This document shows positions 37,843 to 46,570 of a DNA stretch of 64,000 nt, one piece after another (positions within the stretch are counted from its first letter, which is position 1; each line of letters opens with the position of its first letter). This DNA is from Huiozyma naganishii CBS 8797 (lineage: Eukaryota > Ascomycota > Saccharomycetes > Saccharomycetales > Saccharomycetaceae). Both the position numbers and the translations under genes were made by a program. The DNA is taken from the NCBI RefSeq assembly GCF_000348985.1, contig NC_035926.1:682001-746000 (forward strand), given 5' to 3'. Under the pieces are notes generated by a model, which was given only the letters and a program-made list of their open reading frames with translations, was not told the origin of the DNA and did not search any database.

Positions 37843-40107
37843 ATGGACAGAATCAGTATATCGAAGAGAGGTGAATTCTGCGATGCGAAGGGTCGAGTGT
37901 TTGCATTGAGAGGTGTGAATCTGGACCCGAGCGTGAAGTTCCCTGCGAGCCCATATTTGACCACACACGCTCCAATTGGTCGCACTGAGGACTCCCCATT
38001 TTATACAGAGGCGGACAAAGTGAGCTTTATTGGGCATCCATTGCCCCTGGACGAAGTAGAGGTCCACGTCAACCGGATCAAGTCCCTCGGGTTCAATGCT
38101 GTGCGAGTGCTCTTTACGTGGGAGGCGCTTGAACATGAGGGTCCCGGTGTCTACGACTACGAGTACATGGACTACATGGTCGCGCTGCTGAAGAAAATCC
38201 ACGCCGTGGGCGGAGTGTACGTGTACTTGGACCCGCACCAAGACGTGTGGTCGAGGTTTTGTGGCGGGTCAGGGGCTCCATTATGGACTTTACTGTGCTG
38301 TGGGTTTGATCCTACAAAGTTTAAGGCCACTGAGGCGGCACTCCTGCACAATGACTACATCGATCCAAAGAGTGGCAAGGAAAACGGTCCCTACATGAAA
38401 ATGCTGTGGGCTACAAACTACTTCCGGCTAGCCTCTCAGACAATGTTTACGCTGTTCTTTGCCGGTGAACTGTTTGCCCCAAAATGTGTCGTCAATGGGG
38501 TCAACATTCAAGAGTACCTCCAGGGTAAGTTTTGCGATGCTGTGATGACACTGTACGCTCGGGTCCGCGAGAGGGCACCCGAATTGTTCACCGAGAACTG
38601 TGTCATCGGACTAGAGAGCATCAATGAGCCGAACTTTGGGTACATTGGACAGACCTCCCTGGGGTCCATACCGAAGGAACGGAAGTTGAAACTTGGGTCC
38701 ACGCCAACGCCCTTTGCGAGTTTCAAACTAGGCGAGGGTATCGGCACCACGGTACAGTGTTTCGAGTTGTCGACGTTTGGACCCAGCAAGACTCAGTCGC
38801 AGGAGATTAAACCTAGTGGCGTTAGTTGCTGGCTTACCGCTGAGGAGAGGGATATAGTGGACAAGAAGTACGGCTGGGAACATGGAGATGAGTGGACCGC
38901 TGGCCAATGTATATGGAGACTCCACGGGGTGTGGTCCCGGAAGGGTCCGCAGGGTTCATGTACTCTGCTGAAACCAAACTACTTTAGCGAGTTACCGGGC
39001 AACGGCAGCCACGGCACAGCGAAAGTGGACAAAGGGTACTTTATCAACCGGATCTTCATGGATCATTACAAACGGTTCCACTCTGCCTTCCGTGCTGTAG
39101 ACAAGGACTCTCTGATCTTCTTGCAGCCGCCTGTGTTGGAAGAACCACCCCTCGCAAAGGGTTCCTCTGTGATCGACGACCGAACCGTGTACGCACTGCA
39201 CTTCTACGACGGGTTCTCGCTGATGTTCAAGACATGGAATCAGCTGTACAACGTGGACACCGTGGGGATCGTCCGTGGGAAGTACTCGCTACCTGTAACA
39301 AGCCTTGTCTTTGGCGAGGAGAACATTCGGAAGTCCATCCGAAACCAATTGCAGACCATGCGGGACGAAGTGGCCGCGAACGTCGGTGCGAACGTTGGTG
39401 TGCTGTTCAGCGAGATTGGGATGCCCTTTGACATGAACGCGAAGAAGTCGTACCGTGCTGGCGGGAACTACTCAGCACAGACGAGGGCGCTGGACGCGAT
39501 CATGTACGCTCTTGAAGGCACCAACTTGTCCTTCAGTCTGTGGTGCTACTGCCACCGTAACAACCACGAATGGGGGGACGAGTGGAATAACGAGGACTTC
39601 TCGATCTGGTCCCCGGATGACGTGTCCCGAGAGGACACTGGCCCCAAGGTGGAGTATCGCGGCGAGAGCAAGTTCATTCGTGTTATCGAGGATGCGGAAC
39701 CAGATGTCGAGTCGGACGCACCACTGCTGAGGTCATACTGCCCCGTCACCGCCTTGGACCACGCGGGGATCAGGGCTGTTGGGGCGCTGCTGAGACCGTT
39801 CCCTCTGCGGGTGCAAGGTTCCCTTGAGTACGCGGAGTTTAAATGGGTTGGCAGTTTGCCGCAGTATGGGTTGCGTGTGCATGGGGCCGGTGGCCGGGAC
39901 AACCACACCAGTTACATATTCCTGCCGCAGTACCACTTCCCATTGGGTGGAGTGAGCATCCGTGCTTCGTCTGGTAGGTTCGAATACTATCGTGAGCGGC
40001 AGGTCTTGAAGTGGTGCGACCACGGGTCTGGGTCGCAGTACCTCGAGGTGGTGTGTCGAACTGGCGGCAGCGATGCGCGTGATGCGGCTGGTTGTCAGGT
40101 TATGTAA
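37843..40107 (+). CDS. EGH1: Steryl-beta-glucosidase Egh1
   Basis: Egh1 (YIR007W) removes glucose from ergosteryl-glucoside; it is a GH5-family relative of fungal glucosylceramidases. The 754-residue protein (about 764 in S. cerevisiae) begins [17 protein letters not shown] with the conserved [11 protein letters not shown]. Catalytic glutamates are expected in LESINEPN (acid/base) and FSEIGMPFD (nucleophile). [22 protein letters not shown] and [26 protein letters not shown] are strongly conserved. The ATG one codon upstream is equally possible. PRI1 converges on it with 34 bases between the stops, as in S. cerevisiae. Confidence 0.96.
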   Translation: [754 protein letters not shown]

Positions 40108-40141
40108 TATTGTATAAGGGTAGGATGCTGAAATGGTGGTG

Positions 40142-41380
40142 TTACTGCTGCTCCTCCTGTGAGCGTGGCCTCTTCTTATCTGCAAGGGCTAAATCGTCTG
40201 CGTACTTGCTGAATGCGTCCACGAACGGATCCAACGAGTTGCGAGCCCTGTGGTCCTTCTCCCATTCCTGCTGGATCGTAATAAGTTTCGGTGCTGAGTC
40301 GGGAGTGAACGTGAGCGGGTCCAAAATGGGCACACAGATGTTCCCTGTTGCCGGGTGCACACAGAATGGGGCCTTCAGTAAATGGCTAGTCAATTTGGTT
40401 ACTTCGACGTCCAGTTTTGGGTACAAAGTGGCCATGACGATATCCTCCTTGCACTCGTGAAGTTTCGCGTGGAAGTCCTGTCTACGAGCCGTGGAGGGGA
40501 ACTTAATCGATGCAGCTGCAGTGTCTATATCCCGCCATTTCTCGGAGGAGGATCTCCCCGGTTGTTCAGTCCACTGTTTGGATAACGTCTCCGCGAGTGA
40601 CTTGTCATGGAGCGCCGTGAGCAAAGTAGCCCTCGCACGCGTATCATCGCGCCAGGGGTCCTGATCCTCGAGCAAGAGATTTGCGAAGTGCGGTTTCAAC
40701 AGTTCAAGGGACCGTGCAAGCAACGGGTGGTACGGCCTTACCAAGTTAAGCCGTTTCGCCGCGGTCCTGTCTCTGACGACATTCAAATACTCCAGCGTGT
40801 TGCGACGTTGCTGGTCCGTCATGGCCATGGCTCGTGGGTCAGAGACCCAACAATGAGCCCCACGTCTCCCTGAGAACACCCACACGAACGTGGAAAACCC
40901 GAAGTCCTCGCGCAGCGCGGTGCCAATGACCTCAATCGCAAGCTGGATAAACCTCCAGCAGCGGGTACACACACGAGCACCCTGACAGCAGGTTCTGTAA
41001 CTATCGTAGTCGTCCATATCGATATCGAACACGAGCTCCTTCCGCAGGGCCACAAGTTCACTCTTGAGTAAACTGTCCCGCTCCTTGGGGGGGCGCGAGT
41101 AAACTGCACCAACTTCAAACCGGTCAGGGTTCAGACGCCGCACCGTCTCTGCAAACTCTGCTAGCGTGTTCACGGACACGTACCGCTTGTACGCCCCGGA
41201 CCGGAAGGCCATCGCCAACTCCCGGTGCGTCACGTTTTGCGTTGGCTGGTCTTCGGGACCGCCATTGAGCCACCGGAACACCGGGGCAAACGGGTACGCC
41301 CTGCTGTAGTAGAACTCGAGGTCTGACGAGCTGGGGGCCATCTCTTGGGGGCGTGCTCTACACCATTTACTAACCATCAA
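40142..41380 (-). CDS. PRI1: DNA primase small catalytic subunit Pri1
   Basis: Pri1 is the RNA-primer-making subunit of DNA polymerase alpha-primase. The 412-residue protein (about 409 in S. cerevisiae) has the catalytic Asp motif VFDIDMDDYD near residue 117, followed by the zinc-binding CCQGARVCTRCW. Further family motifs are VFSGRRGAHCWVSD, LKAPFCVHPATGNICVP and LYPKLDVEVTK. The start could also be Met2 or Met14 (MAPSSSDLEFYY). The coding sequence is rich in G/C-ending codons, like its neighbours. Confidence 0.97.
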   Translation of the reverse strand: MMVSKWCRARPQEMAPSSSDLEFYYSRAYPFAPVFRWLNGGPEDQPTQNVTHRELAMAFRSGAYKRYVSVNTLAEFAETVRRLNPDRFEVGAVYSRPPKERDSLLKSELVALRKELVFDIDMDDYDSYRTCCQGARVCTRCWRFIQLAIEVIGTALREDFGFSTFVWVFSGRRGAHCWVSDPRAMAMTDQQRRNTLEYLNVVRDRTAAKRLNLVRPYHPLLARSLELLKPHFANLLLEDQDPWRDDTRARATLLTALHDKSLAETLSKQWTEQPGRSSSEKWRDIDTAAASIKFPSTARRQDFHAKLHECKEDIVMATLYPKLDVEVTKLTSHLLKAPFCVHPATGNICVPILDPLTFTPDSAPKLITIQQEWEKDHRARNSLDPFVDAFSKYADDLALADKKRPRSQEEQQ

Positions 41381-41425
41381 CTACTGCACTGTATTCTATA
41401 ACTTTATTCAATTTGAAGATTTGAA

Positions 41426-41434
41426 GGTGGCAAC
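41426..41434 (+). promoter_or_regulatory. PACE-like Rpn4 site upstream of PRE1
   Basis: GGTGGCAAC differs by one base from the proteasome control element GGTGGCAAA. It lies 61 bases upstream of the PRE1 ATG in the coding orientation. The site overlaps the only short PRI1-PRE1 spacer, so it is well placed for Rpn4 control of PRE1. Confidence 0.55.
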
Positions 41435-41495
41435 TGCTACTCACAAGAACAAGAGCAAGAACCACAAAAACTACCACTCAGAGTCTCTGCTTGCG

Positions 41496-42098
41496 ATGGA
41501 TATTCAGCTGGGAATCAGGGTGCGCGACGGGGTGCTTCTGGCGACGTCGAACGCGGTGACGCGCGGGATCTCCGTGCTGAAGGACGACGACGACAAGACA
41601 AGGCGGCTGGCCAAAGGTGTCGTGATGAGTTACTCCGGAGAGGCGGGGGACACCGTGCAGTTTGCAGAGTATGTGCAAGCAAACGTTCAATTGTACGCGA
41701 TGCGCGAGGGGGCGGACTTGTCCCCCTCCGCGATCGCACACTTCGTCCGCCTCGAGCTCGCCAAGTCGCTCCGCTCGAGGAAACCGTACCAGGTGAACGT
41801 CCTATTGGGGGGTGCCAGTGCCCAGGGAAGTGGTACCACGGCAAGCACACCACACCTGTACCAGATTGATTACTTGGGGACGCTCGTGGAACTGCCCTAC
41901 GCGGCACACGGGTACGCTGCCTTCTACACGTTCTCGCTGCTGGACAGACACTACCGCGAGGGCATGACCCGCGAAGAGGGCTGGGAACTGCTCCAGCTGT
42001 GTGTCGACGAACTCAAGAGACGTATACCCATGGACTTCAAGGGCATCACCGTCAAAACCGTCTCTGCGGACGGCGTCGTCTCCGCGCAGATGCAGTGA
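41496..42098 (+). CDS. PRE1: 20S proteasome subunit beta-4 (Pre1)
   Basis: Pre1 is a structural, non-catalytic beta subunit of the 20S core. The 200-residue protein starts MDIQLGIRVRDGVLLATS at the ATG at 41496; an in-frame upstream extension lacks family features. It has ISVLKDDDDKTR, FAGEAGDT-like SYSGEAGDTVQFAEY and YQVNVLLGG, and the C-terminal PMDFKGITVKTV. No N-terminal propeptide with a catalytic Thr is present, as expected for beta-4. In S. cerevisiae PRE1 is YER012W, so its place between PRI1 and MSL1 differs from that species. Confidence 0.97.
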   Translation: MDIQLGIRVRDGVLLATSNAVTRGISVLKDDDDKTRRLAKGVVMSYSGEAGDTVQFAEYVQANVQLYAMREGADLSPSAIAHFVRLELAKSLRSRKPYQVNVLLGGASAQGSGTTASTPHLYQIDYLGTLVELPYAAHGYAAFYTFSLLDRHYREGMTREEGWELLQLCVDELKRRIPMDFKGITVKTVSADGVVSAQMQ

Positions 42099-42288
42099 AC
42101 ACCAACGCCAGGGTCACAAGCGACACTGTGCTGAGCGGTCCACAAGACGCTGCACGGTCTCTACATATCTCAATGGGGCGTCCGATGCAACGAAACGAGT
42201 CGCTCTTATGTATTGGGTACGTATAATTTGTATCTGAACAATACTACAACAACTACAACTACTGATACTAGTGCAGGGACGACTGGTA

Positions 42289-42570
42289 ATGGGAGACGTG
42301 GCGACCGTGTACGTATCGGGGCTGCCCCGGCTGCGGGCGGGCCGGTCGACAGCAACGCTCAAGCGGGACCTGTACCTGTGTCTGTCCGAGTACGGCGAGG
42401 TTCTGCAACTGCAAGTGCGAGTACCGACGAGGGATTCCCCCCATGTGTTCGCGACGATGCGTACTGCAGAACAAGCACACACCGTGTGCCACTTGCTCTC
42501 GGGGGAGCCCTTCAGAGGTGGGACGCTCCAGTTGGAACTGGCCCACGAGACCACCAAGAGCATCAATTGA
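42289..42570 (+). CDS. MSL1: U2 snRNP B'' protein Msl1
   Basis: Msl1 is the yeast U2B'' homologue that binds U2 snRNA stem-loop IV with Lea1. The 93-residue ORF starts at the ATG at 42289 (MGDVATVYVSGLP) and is a single RRM. RNP2 is VYVSGL and the RNP1 region is degenerate (HVFATMRT). The block YGEVLQLQVRV and the end GGTLQLELAHETTKSIN match the family pattern. It is shorter than S. cerevisiae Msl1 (about 111), lacking the basic N-terminal tail. PRI1 and MSL1 are YIR008C and YIR009W, which supports the call. Confidence 0.85.
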   Translation: MGDVATVYVSGLPRLRAGRSTATLKRDLYLCLSEYGEVLQLQVRVPTRDSPHVFATMRTAEQAHTVCHLLSGEPFRGGTLQLELAHETTKSIN

Positions 42571-42625
42571 GGACACACCATCTTCCATACATACATACAC
42601 CTACATACTCTCTAATACACACACT

Positions 42626-43756
42626 CTACTTCGTGAACAAAGTGACGACGTCCTCGTCGTCGATACGGTGCTGGAGACCGCACTTCTGCGGCGAGTGCTT
42701 CGCGGAGGACCCCCAGACGAGGGCGTACTTGAACTTGTCCCTGAAGTCGCGGTGCACCTGCTGGCAAAGATCCGCCACGGTGGCACCGCTGCGCACGACT
42801 AGAGGGTCGTCGAACTTCGGGTGTGCGCCACGCTTCTTTGTGTAGACTCGGGACAGGTTCAACTGGTACCAGATCTCCTCGACGACGTCCTGGATCCCCA
42901 GGTCCAACTCACAGGACATCACTGTGGTGTTGGGTTCCCTTGCCAGCTTCGAGACCTCTTCGAGGGACACGGCATCGATCTTGTTGTACACGTACAGGCA
43001 GGGCATGTATTGGCAGTACGGTTCGTTCACGATATCGATGAAGTCGTCCACTGTAGCGTGCTCGTCACGTACTAGAACCTCAGCGTTGTGCACACGGTAG
43101 TCCCTGAGAATTGCACGGACAGTGTCCTCATCGAGGGACCCAGCTGGGGCAGATCCAGACTGCTGCCCGTTCGCAAACGTAACCTTCACACCACCGGTCT
43201 CACGCCGCTTGAAGAAGATGTCTGGACGTGTCTTGTTGAGCCGGATCCCCATTGACTCGAGCTCGTGTTCGAGGGATTGCCGTTGGTGCTCGCTCTTGGT
43301 TGCGTCGAGCACCATCAGCACAAGGTCAGCGGTCCGTGCAGTCGAGACAACCTGTCTCCCACGGCCCTTCCCCTGTGCGGCACCGTAGATGATCCCGGGC
43401 AAGTCCACCACCTGGATCTCTGCACCACCGTACTTCAGCACACCGGGGACACTCGTCAGCGTCGTGAAGGAGTACTGGGCGACCTCTGACCGCGTCGACG
43501 TGATCTTCCCGAGCAAAGACGACTTCCCGACGGACGGGTACCCGATCAAAACGACCCGTGCGTCCCCTGACTTTGCGACCTCAAACCCAGACCCAGGACC
43601 ACCGCCACCACCGCCGGGACCGTCATCGGCAAGCAATTGCTGTCTGTACCGCGCCAATTTCCCCTTCAGCAGCCCGAGATGCCGTTCCGTCGCCTTGTTC
43701 TTCTGCGTCCGGGCCATCTCCTCCTCGATATCCTTGATCTTCTCGACAATACCCAT
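42626..43756 (-). CDS. RBG2: DRG-family GTPase Rbg2
   Basis: Rbg2 is an Obg-like GTPase that works with Gir2 and Gcn1 on translating ribosomes. The 376-residue protein has the N-terminal helix block [22 protein letters not shown], a P-loop GYPSVGKSS near residue 73, [13 protein letters not shown], and a C-terminal TGS domain ending [14 protein letters not shown]. The [11 protein letters not shown] loop and the VLIGYPSVG context fit Rbg2 better than Rbg1 (GFPSVGKST). A Gly-rich run at about 47-57 is longer than usual. It lies in YGR173W order with YIP1. Confidence 0.95.
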   Translation of the reverse strand: MGIVEKIKDIEEEMARTQKNKATERHLGLLKGKLARYRQQLLADDGPGGGGGGPGSGFEVAKSGDARVVLIGYPSVGKSSLLGKITSTRSEVAQYSFTTLTSVPGVLKYGGAEIQVVDLPGIIYGAAQGKGRGRQVVSTARTADLVLMVLDATKSEHQRQSLEHELESMGIRLNKTRPDIFFKRRETGGVKVTFANGQQSGSAPAGSLDEDTVRAILRDYRVHNAEVLVRDEHATVDDFIDIVNEPYCQYMPCLYVYNKIDAVSLEEVSKLAREPNTTVMSCELDLGIQDVVEEIWYQLNLSRVYTKKRGAHPKFDDPLVVRSGATVADLCQQVHRDFRDKFKYALVWGSSAKHSPQKCGLQHRIDDEDVVTLFTK

Positions 43757-43970
43757 TGCGCCTGGTGTGTATTACTACTGGGGCCCTGCTATAAAAGTGC
43801 TGTAACGTGCTGTATCGTGTTGTAACCCACGGTATCACCAACCTCATCGACTGGTCATCGACAGCTTCAAATTGTTCAAGATTTGAAGATATTTCAATGA
43901 AGCGACGCACAGCAACAACACCTCAAACACACCAATAGCAGCACCCTACAGCGTCCTATTCCTTTGCGCG

Positions 43971-44723
43971 ATGTCATTCTACGACCACAGCAGGGCTGGT
44001 GCAGCTGGGTTTGCCTTCCCACAGGGTGCAATGGACCACAGGTCCGGTGGCATGGGCGGCGGGGTTGGTTTCGGGAACATGTCACAAGGCAGTGGCGGGC
44101 CCGGTGGTGTTGCCGGTGTCGCACCGGACCCACTGCCCTCCGGGTTCTTCAACGCTCTGTCGACGAGAGGGTACGCTCACGAGCCACCGTTGCTCGAAGA
44201 AGTAGGGATCCACCCGCAACATATCTGGCAGAAGACAAGGATCGTGATGGTTCCCCTGGGCGCGGCAGCGACCACAAGCACCGCGTCAGAGGAAGTGCTC
44301 ACGGACTGTGACCTCGCGGGGCCCCTGTTGTTCTTCCTCACGTTTGGGCTGTGTCTGTTGCTCGCCGGGAGAGTCCATTTCGGTTACGTCTACGGTGTGG
44401 CGCTCTTTGGCACAGTCTCCCTCCACAACCTTGCGAAACTCATGGGGTCAGCGTCCAACGGGAACTCCCTGCAACTGTTCAACACGGCCTCGGTGCTAGG
44501 GTACTGCTTCCTGCCCCTCTGCTTCCTCACAGCAGCGGGGATCTTCACCTCTTTGAACAACACAGTAGGGTACACCTTGGGTTGCCTCGCGGTCCTCTGG
44601 GCCACTTGGTCAGCGTCCGCGTTCCTCAACGCACTGTTGCAACTACAGGGTGCAAGACTGCTCATCGCATACCCGCTGCTCATCTTCTACAGCGTCTTCG
44701 CCCTCATGGCCATCTTCGTATAG
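43971..44723 (+). CDS. YIP1: Yip1, Rab-binding ER-Golgi membrane protein
   Basis: Yip1 binds Ypt1 and Ypt31 with Yif1 and is needed for COPII vesicle formation. The 250-residue protein (about 248 in S. cerevisiae) has a Gly-rich cytosolic N-terminal third. The conserved FNALSTRGYAHEPPLLEEVGI(H/N) segment and DLAGPLLFF precede four or five hydrophobic helices (residues about 120-250). It is the second YIP1-family gene in the window, 40 kb from YIP5. It matches YGR172C in position. Confidence 0.95.
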   Translation: MSFYDHSRAGAAGFAFPQGAMDHRSGGMGGGVGFGNMSQGSGGPGGVAGVAPDPLPSGFFNALSTRGYAHEPPLLEEVGIHPQHIWQKTRIVMVPLGAAATTSTASEEVLTDCDLAGPLLFFLTFGLCLLLAGRVHFGYVYGVALFGTVSLHNLAKLMGSASNGNSLQLFNTASVLGYCFLPLCFLTAAGIFTSLNNTVGYTLGCLAVLWATWSASAFLNALLQLQGARLLIAYPLLIFYSVFALMAIFV

Positions 44724-44793
44724 ACTATCACCTAAGTACTATTCTATACAGTTAACTTCAATACACTCTACTACACTACATGCAACCAAGCCA

Positions 44794-46440
44794 ATGCGCC
44801 TCACGCACGTTACCACCCCGATCTTCTACCCTAACGCAAGGCCGCACCTGGGCCACCTGTACTCCTCGCTGCTCGCCGATGTCCACTGTCGGTGGACCAA
44901 CCTTGTGAGGCCGCAACCCATGGCCACTGCAGACCCAGCAGAGAAGTTCACGACAGGGACAGACGAGCACGGGCTCAAGATCCAGCAGGCGAGCGAGGCA
45001 CAGGGTGCGGGGGGCACACCGCGACAGTTCGTCGACAGGTTGCACCGCGAGTTCGTCCGGCTCGACAGCCTCTACAGCATCCGCTACTCGAAGTTCATAC
45101 GTACCACGGACCCACTACACATGGATAACGTCAGAGAGTTATGGAACAAGTGTGCTGCGAAAGGGTTCATCTACAGGGGCCAGCACAGCGGGTGGTACTC
45201 CGTCTCGGACGAGACCTTCTACCCGGAGTCCAAAGTGGTCCCCAACGAGCAAGGGACGGGCTACATCAACACGGAGACGAACAACGCGGTCGTCCACCAC
45301 TCGGAGACTAACTACTTCTTCAAGTTGTCTAGCTTCAGAGACAGGCTTATTGGGTTGCTCAGCCAGCGGGACCCGCCCTTCGTCGAACCAGAGGCCAAGA
45401 GGGAGCAATTGCTCTCAGAACTGCTGGCGACAGACCCACTTCCGGACCTCTCCGTCTCAAGACCTTCGTCAAGACTGTCATGGGCGATCCGCGTGCCAGG
45501 AGACGACTCGCAGAGCGTGTACGTCTGGTTTGACGCACTTGCTAACTACATATCTGCTCTGGGACCCCTGGGGACCGCTACCAGTGGACCCTACTGGCCC
45601 AACACGACACATATCCTCGGGAAGGATATCATAAAGTTCCACGCGTGGTACTGGCCCGCGTTCCTCATGGCCGCGGGGGAACCATTGCCCCGAAGACTCG
45701 TCGTCCACGGTCACTGGATCTCAGAGGGGGTCAAAATGTCCAAGTCCCTCGGGAACGTCGTCGACCCGGTTACCATAGCGCGCAAGTACGGGACAGACAT
45801 CGTCAGGTGGTACTTGCTCGAGAACTCACAGATCGAGTCGGATAACGACTTCAACGGCGACGCGGTTGCCAAACTCAGGGAACTCTTCGTTGACAAGTGG
45901 GGGAACCTGATTAACAGGTGCTCCTCGCGCAAGTTCAATATCCAGAGGGCAAGGACAGTCTTCGGGGGGCACCCCACTGCGGGGGCGTTCCTCCAAGAGT
46001 GGGACGAAGTGTGGCGGGGACAATTCACGGACCAAGCAGCACAACTGCTCGTCAAACTGCAGCAATTGACGCAGACTATCGACGGGAGAATTGACTCCTT
46101 CCAGTACAGCGGCATCCTAAGGGACGCCTGGACCGTCATCAACGACGCAAACAGGATCGTGCAGGACACAGAACCTTGGAGGGTCGATCGCGAGAGACAG
46201 GACGCGGTCGTGTTCCTCGCCATGGAGGTTGCCAGGATCCTCAGTATCCTGCTACAACCGTTCATTCCAAGACTATCGGGCAAACTTCTCGACAGACTGG
46301 ACGTCTCCGCAGCGAACAGAACTTTGGAGTTCACACAGCTAGGTACGGACCACACCTACGGAACACACGCGAATGACCAGGGCAGATCAGTACCCATCCA
46401 GAGAGAAGTCTCAGAGGACGAGTACACTCCAGATCAATAA
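44794..46440 (+). CDS. MSM1: Mitochondrial methionyl-tRNA synthetase Msm1
   Basis: This class I synthetase charges mitochondrial tRNA-Met. The chosen ATG at 44794 (MRLTHVTTPIFY) gives 548 residues, against about 575 in S. cerevisiae; the in-frame upstream extension overlaps YIP1 and is rejected. The HIGH-type motif is HLGHLYSSL and the KMSKS motif is intact as VKMSKSLGN. TGTDEHGLK, SDETFYPES and VWFDALANY are conserved. The targeting peptide must be very short. Codons end mostly in G or C. Confidence 0.96.
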   Translation: MRLTHVTTPIFYPNARPHLGHLYSSLLADVHCRWTNLVRPQPMATADPAEKFTTGTDEHGLKIQQASEAQGAGGTPRQFVDRLHREFVRLDSLYSIRYSKFIRTTDPLHMDNVRELWNKCAAKGFIYRGQHSGWYSVSDETFYPESKVVPNEQGTGYINTETNNAVVHHSETNYFFKLSSFRDRLIGLLSQRDPPFVEPEAKREQLLSELLATDPLPDLSVSRPSSRLSWAIRVPGDDSQSVYVWFDALANYISALGPLGTATSGPYWPNTTHILGKDIIKFHAWYWPAFLMAAGEPLPRRLVVHGHWISEGVKMSKSLGNVVDPVTIARKYGTDIVRWYLLENSQIESDNDFNGDAVAKLRELFVDKWGNLINRCSSRKFNIQRARTVFGGHPTAGAFLQEWDEVWRGQFTDQAAQLLVKLQQLTQTIDGRIDSFQYSGILRDAWTVINDANRIVQDTEPWRVDRERQDAVVFLAMEVARILSILLQPFIPRLSGKLLDRLDVSAANRTLEFTQLGTDHTYGTHANDQGRSVPIQREVSEDEYTPDQ

Positions 46441-46570
46441 CTGGAGATTCCGATGGAGAGGGAGCAAGTGTCCCACCCACACTGTAAATATATATGTAAT
46501 GATTCTATACGTGTATGTACCACGTTTATGCATAAGGAGATGAAGTCTCTTTGAAACCGTCCTGTCAGGT

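Noticed and set aside
41478..41907. Antisense ORFs over PRE1 and similar ones across 38-56 kb
   Set aside because: Long antisense frames are a by-product of high GC third positions in real genes.
42185..42288. Possible 5' intron of MSL1 with GTACGT and a CAG acceptor
   Set aside because: There is no TACTAAC-like branch point and the implied exon joins in the wrong frame.
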